DNA of 25,641 bases from Priapulus caudatus (taxonomy: Eukaryota; Priapulida; Priapulimorpha; Priapulimorphida; Priapulidae), in assembly GCF_000485595.1 (NCBI RefSeq), contig NW_014577800.1:132260-157900 (forward strand), read 5' to 3'. The notes under the pieces are model-generated. The model ran no database searches. It was given only the letters and a program-made list of their open reading frames with translations, and was not told the origin of the DNA. A program made the translations under genes and the position numbers. Below are positions 11,223 through 18,342 of this stretch, piece by piece (position 1 is the stretch's first letter; each line of letters begins with the position of its first letter).

Positions 11223-12215
11223 ATCTATGATTCAAGCAGAGACACTGCGACAAGCAGCTGCGTATACAACAAGCAATGTGCGTGTGGTGGAAATATTCAC
11301 GTCCTATTATGTTACTATATTCAGGAACTTGCATTTAATGAACTTGAAATTCACAGCCGACTACTCTTAGTACGAACGAATAATTACGTGTTTGCCCAGA
11401 GCTGAAAAAGAAATGTTATCGTCATATAGCATAGTTTATAGTATCTCTCTATGGATTTAGTCATTTCATGTTGGCCATTTACATTTTATTTTCCATCAAT
11501 CATCATTCATTTCGTTTTTTTTTTCATGTTTCGTCCATTCATTGCATCGTAAAAAGCATGGGGCAGCAGTCAGAGACGCGTGACTGCAACCAGACAGTGC
11601 GTACCTGCGGGTCGGGCAAAAATAGCTACTGTTGCAAGGGATGGCGACCACGGCGGACTAGCTGCACTCCCATCTCGAGCTTTGGAAAGCGCCCAACCTG
11701 AGACCCATGCCACTCGATCTGCTGGTTGGAATCACCATCGTCAAAACTGTGTCTCTCAGGCCATAACTCTTACCATCACCGTCCCGCTCCGCCACGCACG
11801 TACATTAGCTTCGATATTTCTATCGTCATCATCATCATCATCATCATCATAATCATCATCATCATCGTCATCATCATCATGATCATCGTCATCATCATCA
11901 TGATCATCGTCATCATCATCATGATCATCGTCATCATCGCCATCGTTACCATTTTATTGCCACGCCACGTCTTTTCAAGCGAATCACAGGAAGTGAAATT
12001 CTGCGGCTGAAACAGACCGTGCTCACTAGGTCGCGTGTGTGGCGAGCACTGATTGTTCTTATTCGTTGTCGAGCAGTCGCACCTATCGGGAGCAACGTCA
12101 CTGCTTGGACAGGGAGGTGCGGCCATGCGGTATCGGGAGAAACAGGTACTGCTGCCGCCGCTGGAAGTACAGACACGACAAATGCGTGCCAGACTTCTAC
12201 GACGATGCCGAATAA
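1196..12215 (+). CDS. Astacin metalloprotease gene, astacin-EGF-CUB-TSP1 type (5'-partial, 10 exons seen)
   Basis: Secreted zinc endopeptidase of the M12A (astacin) family. Exons read: 1196-1364, 1548-1674, 2382-2445, 3039-3227, 4100-4229, 5899-6036, (front of CUB not resolved), 9600-9711, 10236-11127, then either 11557-11701 or 12077-12215. Junction phases are 1, 2, 0, 0, 1 up to the EGF exon, then 1 and 2 after the CUB exon, and every one agrees with its neighbour. The domain order is propeptide, furin-like site, catalytic domain of about 199 residues (the family's usual length), EGF-like, CUB, long Thr/Pro linker, TSP1 and Cys-rich tail. This order is known from nematode NAS-33 to NAS-38, some of which act in cuticle or matrix processing; a matrix role here is inferred from that. 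The start codon and signal peptide lie before the window. No close paralogue was available for comparison, so no symbol is given. Confidence 0.85.
1548..1674 (+). CDS. Astacin exon: N-terminal catalytic subdomain
   Basis: Bounded by TTTTACTCAG and GTATGC; enters in phase 1 and leaves in phase 2. Encodes ENEKGIIRWAINHWEQETC and then IRFKDMGPVVYYTDYILFYK. Helix A (IIRWAINHWE) and ETCIRF are standard astacin features, and the Cys is the first cysteine of the long conserved disulfide. The exon ends inside the Gly of GKG-C, and the next exon supplies the rest. Confidence 0.8.
1675..2381. other. Astacin intron, no distinct feature
   Basis: AT-rich intron between catalytic exons. I see no repeat, ORF or RNA gene in it. 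Short open frames on both strands have no coding character. Confidence 0.6.
2382..2445 (+). CDS. Astacin exon: GC-S-VG segment
   Basis: A short 64-bp exon between a TTGTTTTTAG acceptor and a GTAAGC donor; it completes the split Gly codon and leaves in phase 0. It encodes CSSEVGRNGQTQISLNVICI plus Ser, which matches the astacin pattern GCxSxVGRxGGxQxISLxxxC. The two Cys (18 residues apart) would form the second conserved disulfide. It was identified by motif and phase, and it joins its neighbours without a gap. Confidence 0.75.
2446..3038. repeat. Astacin intron with TATTATTGTTATTCTA minisatellite
   Basis: From about 2877 to 3025 the intron repeats variants of TATTATTGTTATTCTATAT and TTATTTGTTATATTAGTA. 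The tract runs to within about 15 bp of the catalytic-core acceptor, so it replaces the usual pyrimidine tract with T/A-rich sequence. The first 400 bp hold nothing notable. Confidence 0.6.
3039..3227 (+). CDS. Astacin exon: zinc-binding catalytic core
   Basis: Begins IVAHEIGHSLGFWHEQARQD, which carries the full zinc-binding signature HExxHxxGFxHEQxRxDRD with all three His and the catalytic Glu. It ends SSLMHYLGT, the Met-turn with the S-x-MHY astacin form. The acceptor is TATAGAAGCAG and the donor GTGAGG, and the exon is phase 0 at both ends. All residues needed for catalysis are present, so the enzyme is predicted to be active. The upstream intron is short-repeat AT-rich sequence. Confidence 0.92.
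3311..3497. mobile_element. Short hAT-type MITE with 8-bp target duplication
   Basis: The left end is TAGGGGTTCTTAACC and the right end, read in reverse complement, is CAGTGGCTCTGTACC: imperfect inverted ends of the hAT (CAGNGG) type. It is flanked by GTGTAGAT (3303-3310) and GCGTAGAT (3498-3505), 7 of 8 identical, which suits the 8-bp duplication of hAT elements. It is 187 bp, without an ORF, in the intron after the catalytic-core exon. Confidence 0.7.
3506..4099. other. Astacin intron remainder, no distinct feature
   Basis: Unique-looking AT-rich intron sequence. No ORF, RNA gene or repeat was recognised. Confidence 0.5.
4100..4229 (+). CDS. Astacin exon: C-terminal end of catalytic domain
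   Basis: Follows TTCGTTTCAG; phase 0 in, phase 1 out at a GGTTTGG donor. Encodes DFSKTYPDMLTLKSRDGFLQ and later KLSFYDAKTANIEYCKG. The MHY-x(3)-FS link to the previous exon and the closing LSFxDAKxxNxxYC are typical of the astacin C-terminal helix. The last Cys pairs with the ETC cysteine. The DAK-N-YC wording is closest to nematode NAS-type enzymes, as far as I recall that family. Confidence 0.82.
4388..4641. mobile_element. Foldback element with degenerate telomere-like loop
   Basis: The left arm 4388-4428 (GTCGTGTCGTACATGGTAC ... CAGATATGTAC ... GAGG) and right arm 4602-4641 (CCTCGTACATATCTGTATG ... ACGACAAACGAC) are inverted copies with small gaps. The loop (about 4480-4550) is a decayed CCCTAA tract (CTAAACCCTGAACCCTAAC, AACCCTTAACCCTAAC). 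A second element of the same plan lies at 21044-21230. Confidence 0.65.
4665..4735. repeat. GT-rich simple repeat
   Basis: Imperfect GTGTGG/GTGTGT run inside the catalytic-EGF intron. Confidence 0.7.
4875..5040. repeat. Pair of small hairpins ATCTATT-c-TCAATAGAT
   Basis: AATCTATTCGTCAATAGATT near 4879 and AATCTATTCCTCAATAGATG near 5018 are near-identical, each able to fold on itself. They bracket about 120 bp of otherwise plain intron and could be the ends of a small element. Confidence 0.3.
5319..5530. repeat. CA/CG-rich microsatellite
   Basis: Imperfect (CA)n with ACGC and CACG interruptions, ending in about 14 uninterrupted CA units. It causes spurious His/Thr-rich and Cys/Val-rich open frames on both strands. 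Confidence 0.85.
5899..6036 (+). CDS. EGF-like domain exon
   Basis: Between a TTGTGTGCTTTCAG acceptor and a GTATAC donor; phase 1 at both ends, as is usual for a movable EGF module. It starts DSCRNTKLRRPCEHDSY and ends CYSCKCPEGFGGTYC followed by NTAAFSVGG. The spacing C-x(5)-GxxxxxC and CxCPxGFxGxxC identifies an EGF-like fold. In astacins of this class the EGF follows the catalytic domain directly, as here. Confidence 0.82.
6180..6475. repeat. CA-rich microsatellite
   Basis: About 300 bp of imperfect CACACA with CACGCACG segments, starting about 145 bp after the EGF exon. The open frames across it (His/Thr-rich forward, Cys/Val-rich reverse) are repeat artefacts. Confidence 0.85.
6639..6743 (+). 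other. Possible degenerate front-of-CUB exon
   Basis: An AG acceptor (GGTAGCAG) and a GTACGC donor bound 105 bp. One frame reads LCGG, then a TGA, then open sequence ending LPLSMSWLIK, which resembles the CGG start and the C/S-W-L-I-K strand of NAS-type CUB domains. But that frame holds a stop and does not match the phase-1 end of the EGF exon. The phase-compatible frame stops early. Either this is an exon spoiled by sequence error or decay, or the likeness is chance. Confidence 0.2.
6867..7048. mobile_element. Foldback/MITE with CGTTCACACGAG arms
   Basis: The left arm CCGGTTATTTAGCGTTCACA is mirrored by TGTGAACGCTAAATACCTGG at the right end. Inside, GCGCGTCCA mirrors TGGACGCGC, and AGATCCGG with ATTACGCGG is mirrored by CCGCGTAAATT and CCGGATCT. 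Related TGTGAACGC and CTCGTGTGACC motifs at about 7250 and 7334 suggest a larger parent element reaching to about 7350. Confidence 0.65.
7365..7620. repeat. (TA)n-rich tract with an embedded TATCAAGAGCATA hairpin
   Basis: Long TATATA runs. At 7447-7503 a palindrome with arms TATCAAGAGCATAAT and ATATGCTCTTGATTATA interrupts them. The hairpin belongs to a small family seen again at 13853, 21465, 23221 and 23865. Confidence 0.75.
7933..9134. repeat. Composite dispersed repeat, copy 2
   Basis: Direct repeat of 1-1114, inside the intron(s) between the EGF and CUB exons. It ends at ACTGGCC, where a tRNA-like segment follows that is absent next to copy 1. An 84-codon open frame from 8075 to 8329 crosses it but is not preserved in copy 1, so I do not treat it as a gene. 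Confidence 0.85.
8345..8764. mobile_element. Palindromic element, copy 2 (less perfect)
   Basis: Same arms as 404-787 (GGAGCGTTTCAATAAAA on the left, GAAGCGCTCCAAGTGCC on the right) with GCTGCACGCTGCTGCACG repeats near the centre. The arms have more mismatches and indels than copy 1. Confidence 0.75.
9132..9222 (-). repeat. tRNA-like head of a SINE
   Basis: On the - strand an A-box-like TAGCTGGTTAGG is followed about 45 bases later by a B-box-like GCTTCAATCC and GGGCCGG. This spacing suits a RNA polymerase III tRNA-type promoter. It abuts repeat copy 2, whose right-hand 250 bp may be the SINE body. Copy 1 lacks the head. It is not a functional tRNA, because the acceptor stem does not close. 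Confidence 0.5.
9402..9515. repeat. Hairpin, G-run and 19-bp minisatellite
   Basis: GCAGGGAAGGGTCCCTGC is a near-perfect inverted repeat. It is followed by a run of G and then about three copies of the 19-bp unit TAGTACTTTTTACTACTTT. It sits just before the CUB exon. Confidence 0.6.
9600..9711 (+). CDS. CUB domain exon (C-terminal half)
   Basis: Starts after TATCTTTCAG in phase 0 and ends before GTACGA in phase 1. Reads LLRKRLLEEGVIAETTEVLL and then MMRSKTPYGIFFQARFI. The S/T-E-T-x-VL-MxRS...GFxARF pattern matches the last strands of a CUB domain. The donor half-codon joins the next exon as ATC (Ile), then TCDEDD. The preceding CUB exon(s) should lie between 6037 and 9599, but none fits cleanly. 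A second frame is also open across this stretch from 9545, so the 5' border is less certain than the 3' border. Confidence 0.6.
9937..10123. repeat. CTA / ACTGCC / TACTGC triplet and hexamer tract
   Basis: (CTA)n about 60 bp, then (ACTGCC)n, (TACTGC)n and (TAC)n. The poly-Leu open frame here is a repeat artefact: it lies between exons 9711 and 10236 and does not match their phase. Confidence 0.85.
10236..11127 (+). CDS. Large exon: Thr/Pro-rich linker plus TSP1 repeat
   Basis: 892 bp between CTTTCATCAG and GTAAGT; enters in phase 1 and leaves in phase 2. It opens TCDEDDNTAAAPP, passes through Thr/Pro runs (several Thr blocks of 5-12, with PPPPP and EKPPPP) encoded by ACA/ACG/ACT triplets, then an Arg/Ser-rich basic stretch (RRKAASRRQVQRRR), then an acidic block of seven Asp. 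It ends in a thrombospondin type-1 repeat starting WANWSPWSACSRTCG. WxxWSxWS is a recognised C-mannosylation motif, and the CSxTCG motif is intact. The Thr/Pro part is probably an O-glycosylated mucin-like stalk (inference). The TSP1 is completed by the following exon. Confidence 0.85.
11179..11218. repeat. (ATT)n microsatellite
   Basis: About 12 ATT units, 50 bp after the TSP1-exon donor. The remainder of the 11128-11556 intron has no recognised feature apart from a T-rich run at 11512-11523. Confidence 0.8.
11557..11701 (+). CDS. Candidate last exon, version 1: TSP1 end and Cys-rich tail
   Basis: Starts after GTAAAAAG and accepts phase 2 from the TSP1 exon. Reads SMGQQSETRDCNQTVRTCG, then GKNSYCCKGWRPRRTSCTP, and stops at TGA. 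QQSETRDCN...C is the normal end of a TSP1 repeat. The CG-x-G-x-N-x-YCC-x(9)-C tail is shared with the exon at 12077, with all Cys conserved. No donor follows the tail and no AATAAA lies before 12431, so this form would share the downstream polyA site. The acceptor is purine-rich just before AG and therefore weak, so the exon may be minor or a relic. Confidence 0.6.
11822..11945. repeat. (ATC)n with 21-bp higher-order repeat between the two candidate last exons
   Basis: TCATCATCATC units followed by three copies of a 21-bp unit containing ATGATCATCGTCATC. It lies between the two alternative terminal exons, where it could promote slippage or unequal exchange. Confidence 0.8.
12077..12215 (+). 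CDS. Candidate last exon, version 2: TSP1 end and Cys-rich tail
   Basis: Starts after TTCGTTGTCGAGCAG and also accepts phase 2 from the TSP1 exon at 11127. Reads SRTYREQRHCLDREVRPCG, then IGRNRYCCRRWKYRHDKC, then VPDFYDDAE and a TAA stop. Its Cys pattern matches version 1 at 11557 position by position after the second Cys (C-x7-CC-x9-C). The acceptor has a better pyrimidine tract than version 1, and a canonical AATAAA follows 216 bp later. It is therefore the more likely constitutive end of the protein. Confidence 0.68.
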
Positions 12216-12430
12216 GAGCAGGAGTATCACTACCACTTATGGCGGCGATTCGTATCACAGTTGTTCAAGTCTGAATACGTGCGAGATTGCGCGTAGTGCC
12301 GCCGAAATTATAGCCGCACGCGATTATACGATGTCTAGTTAAACTACGTTAGGTGATCCTACAGAGTAATGATGTAACCATACTGGATTCCTGAAGAATG
12401 TTGGTATAATCACAGAATCATATTTAACTT

Positions 12431-12436
12431 AATAAA
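12431..12436 (+). promoter_or_regulatory. Likely polyadenylation signal of the astacin gene
   Basis: A canonical AATAAA lies about 216 bp after the stop of the last exon, the first AATAAA after either candidate stop. The long GA tract starts about 240 bp further on. Confidence 0.5.
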
Positions 12437-12678
12437 TTGATAAGTAATACTCAGTCACACACATCCAGAACGACGAGAATGGCTTCATGAGAGCATCTGG
12501 TATGGCAGAAGACCTACAATGTTAATTCTATCCGATCGTGTAGAAGCTAGGTGATAAACAGAGTTGTCGTTTGGGCGAGCGCGCGAGAGCGAGAGATATG
12601 GAGATTTAGAGGTGTGTGAGGGGGGGGGGTAGAGTAAAAGAGTGAGGTTGAGAGGCCAAGAAAGATAGCGAGCGGCAG

Positions 12679-13549
<871 letters not shown>

Positions 13550-13550
13550 C

Positions 13551-15220
13551 ATATGCAATAGGAACATCATTAAAAGAATCTTTTATATCAGTGAATAATC
13601 GCGTATTCAGTTGTTATTTGTCCTGTGGACATTGTTAGCTATTTAATATACTTAAAATTAAATGTATACTTGAGATATATATATATGAAATGTATAGTAT
13701 GATGATGAGTATAAAATGAGGTGCGATATGCACATGTTTTTTCATGCGAATAGTATATGAAGCTAGATGGTACAGTAATGTGTTCTCAATAAACGAAATT
13801 AGATAAACTAGCAAGTTGGAATTCATGCATCAAACGCAAATTGATTATAATGATCAAGAGCGTGTTAAGAAGGGGTAACGCGTAACCTTCTACCGCGTAC
13901 GCTCATGTAATTCTATATCAGCACATTAACGCTACGCATGATACCTATAAGGATTTAAAGTTGAATTGATTAATTTTGACAAAGAAAATCGGCTAAACTC
14001 ATGTAGGGATTGATTGTTTAATAAAATCGTTTTAATCCGCTTAATAATTTTAAATCATTCTACAAAATTGTAGAATCTGATAAATATGTGCATACAAAAG
14101 TAGTAATTATGGTGAATTTATTAGTTACACACCTAATAATATAGTGGTTTATAGTTTATTTTATAAAGTGCTTTTTACTCTATTGCTTATTTTCGTATGT
14201 TGGCTATATGTATATATGTATAATACCACAGTTATGGTATAGCATAACTGTGTAAATTTTACATATTTTCAGGAGTCTATCAATAGGACTAAGACAGACA
14301 AAGGTGAAAAATTCAACATTTCGTAGCCATAGTCTACCTATAACTTTGGCTTTGGCTAGATTAACCATAGAATTAAAAACATGACAATTTAATACAATAG
14401 GTAAAATACAATACTTCACACATGCTGGCTGGATTTAGATATTTCATACAAATTTTCACATTATTCATGCAGAATAATTACTAGCACTAGGAAACCTAGA
14501 ACTTTCTGTGCATGCAATCTGTACTTTCAACGAGGTCAGGTCAATCAGTTTATCAATTCAGTAATCTGATAGATAGTCCACGTTTTGATGATTATCATCT
14601 TTACAAACCTGTTAACATGACCCATAATGAAAGTTTTCAGTATATATTCGATATAAAAACATGTGTACTAAAAAAGCCATAACAACACACGGCAGTATAG
14701 ATGTTAAAACAATGAGATGGTGATTGATGACATTGATTGAGATTTTACTGAGAATGAGAATAATTGAGTGCAAACTTGATGATGTGGCATGCTTAAAAGA
14801 TCCCCAATGGTAAAAAAAACGTCATAAGTCATAACCGATTGCCTTGATAGACGTGCCTATAATATATTTGAACTATGAATTATACCTACACTTCAGTTCA
14901 TTTTAAAGATGTATCACACGTGCAATGTTTTAAACTAAACAATAGGGAAAATTTCACTAGACAACTTATGGCAACGGCAAGTTTACACTGATCAACCTAC
15001 ACACTTTTCATTTCCACATTTATATACATCAATAGTTATAGGGCAAGGTACGGCAAGGCAAGGAACATTATTTCCGGCTACATGTTTTCTACGAGCCGAC
15101 ACACAGGCAATAGAGAACATCTACTTGCTAGGTTCTAGGCCTAGGCTTACTTACTTACTTACTCACGAAATACCAGGTTGCCGTCCTGCTTACAGAAATA
15201 TACTAGCTTTGTGTACTAAC
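13551..15220. other. Intergenic region between convergent genes
   Basis: AT-rich. A decayed member of the AAGAGCGT hairpin family lies at 13853-13910, and a CACAGTTATG/CATAACTGTG hairpin at about 14229-14254. CTTACTTACTTACTTACTCA is at 15147. I see no gene. The region should contain the 3' UTR of the - strand gene ending at 15221, but no clear polyA signal close to its stop was found. Confidence 0.5.
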
Positions 15221-15337
15221 TCAGTCAACAGATGGCGCCACATGCGGAGCAACAAAGTCATTGTATATTTGTTCGTGAAGGGCTTCATTAAGCAGTGGTG
15301 GAACAGTCGCTTCGTCCACGGGAACATCCAAACACAA
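15221..15337 (-). CDS. CLAMP-family gene, last coding exon
   Basis: Starts after CGATCTTTGCAG in phase 0. Encodes LCLDVPVDEATVPPLLNEAL, HEQIYNDFVAPHVAPSVD and a TGA stop (15223-15221). A Pro-rich tail with PPL-EA is consistent with the C terminus of CLAMP proteins. Confidence 0.66.
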   Translation of the reverse strand: MCLDVPVDEATVPPLLNEALHEQIYNDFVAPHVAPSVD

Positions 15338-17551
15338 CTGCAAAGATCGTATCATTCAATTAATGTTTACTTGCACTGTGTTCAATTAATACATTATAAC
15401 GTTATATATCCGAAAGTTTATATGAAATATAATCAATTCACACTCACCGAGAGTTGTATAACTTCCTCTGCTCTTTGCCCAATCAATAAGTACTTGTACA
15501 GGTGGAAATGTTGCCACATACTACAAAATAAATCGTTAGTGGTACAGATAATAGCTATTGGAATCGAGAGGGGAGGGTAATATTTAATTTACAATAAAAT
15601 CCCAAATGATTCACACCAAATCGTTTAAAAAAAGTAATAAAAATACACACCCACACATGCACCCGCACACGCGCACGCACGCACGAACGCAGGCAAACAC
15701 ACGCGCGCGCGTACGCACGTACATGTAGAGCTATAGTGAGTGTAAAGTATATAGATGTGCACTTAATATCAATTCTATAAAACCTCATCAAAACACACAA
15801 AATACATCGGTATTATCAATTCCAGTTTTCTTCACTTACTTGCTTATAAAATAGTTGCGAATAGACAATTGCTCCACTTTGCTGAGATCTGTCATTCCCT
15901 CTGCCTGAAAACATTCGCCCACTTGATGAACAAATGTATCCAATGAGCTCTCCATATTTGCGTCTTCACCTAATATAAATAAAACCAGTATATATAAATA
16001 ATTGTAGTGGTTTCAGATGAAATTCTACAAAAGAGGCATAGAGAACGAAAATGTAGCACACCATTTGCGTAGTAGAACAAAATGATAGTACTCTGACAGA
16101 AACCAATTTCATTGGAACCGAAATCTTTTTATTGCACGTGGCAAAAAACAAGGTGTTATGGTTCAATATATGTGGTTGTTATGTACCAACGCTTTTCTAA
16201 TCATCTGTCCTGTATAATAATATATTTTATATTAACGGAAGGAGAATAAACTGCTCTTCATGTTTAAATATTTTTCATTTACATGATCTGTGTAATTACA
16301 TCACAATTTACTGATGATGTAAAAACTTTGCGATCTTATATCTGCGATGAGATATTTGCATAATTTTCTAACTGAAACTTTTTGTTTTGTTTTTGTCACT
16401 AAAAAAAAACTAGCAAATAGCTTTATATTTTACGAGACTTGTTTGTCGCACCGTGTGACACGTTTAAAACGTGTGAAAAATAGTCGTAGAGCCAAAGTTG
16501 GCCTACTGTTGGCTGTACAACGTTAGGCTAATGTTAGTGTAACGGCTGCATATTATCTGTGATAGTAGGCCTATTGATAATTAGGAAACTAATTAGGATA
16601 TCTGTCGCTGCTAAAGAAAAAAAAACTTGTAACATGTAATAAGCATTAATCCAAACATGTACTAAAAAAACATATTGAGGCAAATCTGGAAAACTAATTT
16701 CAGAATGAAGGGAACGATGGTAAGACAAAATATAGATCAACGAATTTTCTATGATAATTAATTAGCGCAATTTAGCAGAAAGAGTAACCTGCGATGCACA
16801 CTAGTGCATTATTCACTAGGTTCAGGCATGTGGTTGAAGCTTGGACACTGAGCTCTCTCTTTTGGGCCCATAGGACAATGTTTCCATAAATGTCCAACAA
16901 GCACATCTGTTGCATATCAACGCTACATGCATCAAGTCCAAGCTTTTCAGCAAGCACACTGCAAGAAATAAGCCGACTTAGAATATTGCGCAGACGAAAT
17001 TGGCAAGTGCACTCAATTCGAAAATAACACCCTGACTTGGAAACATCAGAGCCCATAACTGAGGACATCAAACAGGTTTATTTTACCACTTAAGTTTGAT
17101 AAAATAACTTACAAGTAATTCCATGGAGAATGTGAATTATTAGCGTATATGAAAACTGATAAATTCAATTTTAGTAACAAAGAAATTCCTGATTTTTATA
17201 TAATAGTGGTATTCAGAACACACACAACATCAGAGCAAAACCAGTGCACTTTTTTATAATTGATTCTCTTTTTTACAACCGATGCTATAGATGCTACTAA
17301 AAACTGAGCATGGAGTTCAAACAGAATCTAGGTTTAAATTAAATATTAAAACTGAAATTGCTAGTATTGCTTTTACTGCCATCATTTCCACCTCTCCCGA
17401 GCTTTCACTTGTCTCCCTCCTGACCTGCCTCTGCCTTTCACTCTCCTCCTCTACCCTTCAACCTTGCTCGTGTTTCCCGTCTTTCCCTCTTGCACTTTTA
17501 ACCCGTCCACACTGTCTTCCTCCTCCTCCCCCTCCTCCTCCTCCTCCTCCT

Positions 17552-17585
<34 letters not shown>

Positions 17586-18342
17586 GCTCTCTCTTCCAAT
17601 CCTCACTCTATCGCTTTTCTCTCGCCTTCTCACTTTCTCTCCCCCTAACCTAATTACCGCCATAACTTCTCATTCCCTCTCTCTCCATTTATTCCACCTA
17701 CCCAGGTTCGCCCACCCTTCCTCCCCATCCCCGTATTTTTGTCTATCTCTTTTCTTTCCTTTCCATTTTGTGCGTTTCTCTCTTTCCAAGTCTCATGCAA
17801 ACACAATCCAAATAAATAAGTGGCTAATAAAAAACACTGTATTTTTTTAAGAGTTGTATTAAAAATAGCAGCAGTCTCGGATTGGTCCGGGACTGGTAAC
17901 TTTTGAGCAAGAACTCTTAATTATTCTTGTTGTTTGTGCACAGCGGCGTACGCGCGATGTGCTTGCGTGTTGCAGAGGAAAATTTGAACGGCATTTACAG
18001 GAAGTTCTCGGCAATGATAGGCAAAAGAGAGTAGAGAAACATTAAGACACTGGTAGCAATTACATTTCGTGTTTATTTACCATAATGTTTTTATTGAAAT
18101 TAACGTTCCAAGTGCTGTGCATGATCATGACATGTGATGTGGGCTATATAATCATTTATTAATGTGAATTGTGATGATGAACGTCCAACCAATTGCGATA
18201 TTTTAACCCAAATGACGAGATTTCTATACCTGTAAAGTCGGACATTTCCGCTATTAACCGTATCATTTGCTGAATTATCATCAGCACTTTTCCATATTGA
18301 CATCAATTCGGGTGGATGGAACTTTACCTTGGGAATATTCAT
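15221..18342 (-). CDS. CLAMP/C1a-32 family ciliary protein (CFAP119/CABCOCO1 type), complete, 5 exons
   Basis: Exons in transcription order: 18342-18230, 16958-16789, 15969-15840, 15520-15448, 15337-15221. Phases at the joins are 2, 1, 2 and 0, and each fits exactly; total coding length is 603 bp, 200 residues plus stop. The protein starts MNIPKVKFHPPELMSIWKS. It has a helical core (CLLDIYGNIVLWAQKRELS) and a later HFHLYKYLLIGQRAEEV segment. The pattern LLD-Y...A...LS, then Y-F...QH--LYKY, then a Pro-containing tail is what I recall for the flagellar C1a-32 (CLAMP) family, which includes CFAP119 and CABCOCO1 and works in the ciliary central apparatus or sperm tail. The family call is from memory of the motif. 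The gene structure itself is strongly supported by splice phase. Confidence 0.68.
15448..15520 (-). CDS. CLAMP-family gene, coding exon 4
   Basis: Starts after TTATTTTGTAG, completes an Asn codon and ends at GTGAGT in phase 0. Encodes MWQHFHLYKYLLIGQRAEEV then IQLS. Joined to exon 3 it gives YFISN-MWQHFHLYKY, the pattern I recognise from the family. Confidence 0.7.
15645..15722. repeat. Alternating CA/CG tract (Z-DNA-prone)
   Basis: CACACATGCACCCGCACACG and ACACGCGCGCGCGTACGCAC blocks are almost purely alternating purine-pyrimidine. They lie within an intron of the CLAMP-family gene. Confidence 0.7.
15840..15969 (-). CDS. CLAMP-family gene, coding exon 3
   Basis: Starts after TTTATATTAG in phase 1 and ends at GTAAGT in phase 2. 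Encodes EDANMESSLDTFVHQVGE, then CFQAEGMTDLSKVEQLSIRN and YFIS. The following intron contains an alternating purine-pyrimidine CACG/CGCG tract (15645-15722). Confidence 0.68.
15970..16788. other. CLAMP-family intron 2, no distinct feature
   Basis: AT-rich intron. A GTGTGACACGTTTAAAACGT motif at about 16454 forms a small inverted repeat. Nothing else was recognised. Confidence 0.5.
16789..16958 (-). CDS. CLAMP-family gene, coding exon 2
   Basis: The acceptor TTATTTCTTGCAG completes a split Ser codon. Encodes VLAEKLGLDACSVDMQQM, CLLDIYGNIVLWAQKRELS and VQASTTCLNLVNNALVCIAG; donor GTTACT, phase 1. This is the most conserved-looking, helix-rich part of the protein. Confidence 0.68.
17515..17660. 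repeat. (CCT)n/(CT)n tract in CLAMP-family intron 1
   Basis: CCTCCTCCTCC followed by TCTCTCTCTC, embedded in about 400 bp of pyrimidine-rich sequence. The Pro/Ser/Leu-rich open frames here are repeat artefacts. Confidence 0.85.
17930..18145. mobile_element. Partial, decayed third copy of the palindromic element (right arm)
   Basis: Contains TCTCGGCAAT, GAGAAACATTAAGACACTGG and ACGTTCCAAGTGCTGTG, in the order seen at 690-787. The left arm is not recognisable. It lies in the first intron of the - strand CLAMP-family gene, so the element is dispersed and not only part of the local duplication. Confidence 0.55.
18230..18342 (-). CDS. CLAMP-family gene, coding exon 1
   Basis: ATG at 18342; donor GTATAG after a CTTTACAG end, phase 2. 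Encodes MNIPKVKFHPPELMSIWKS and then ADDNSANDTVNSGNVRLY. The HPPEL--IWK opening resembles the Pro-x-W start of CLAMP proteins. A good acceptor (TTTTCTGCTGTTTAG) lies one base before the ATG, so a 5' UTR exon further right is likely. Confidence 0.6.

Noticed and set aside
16959-17071. Upstream part of the - strand ORF at 17071-16772
   Set aside because: It precedes a good acceptor (TTATTTCTTGCAG) and is intron; exon 1 joins exon 2 exactly in phase without it.
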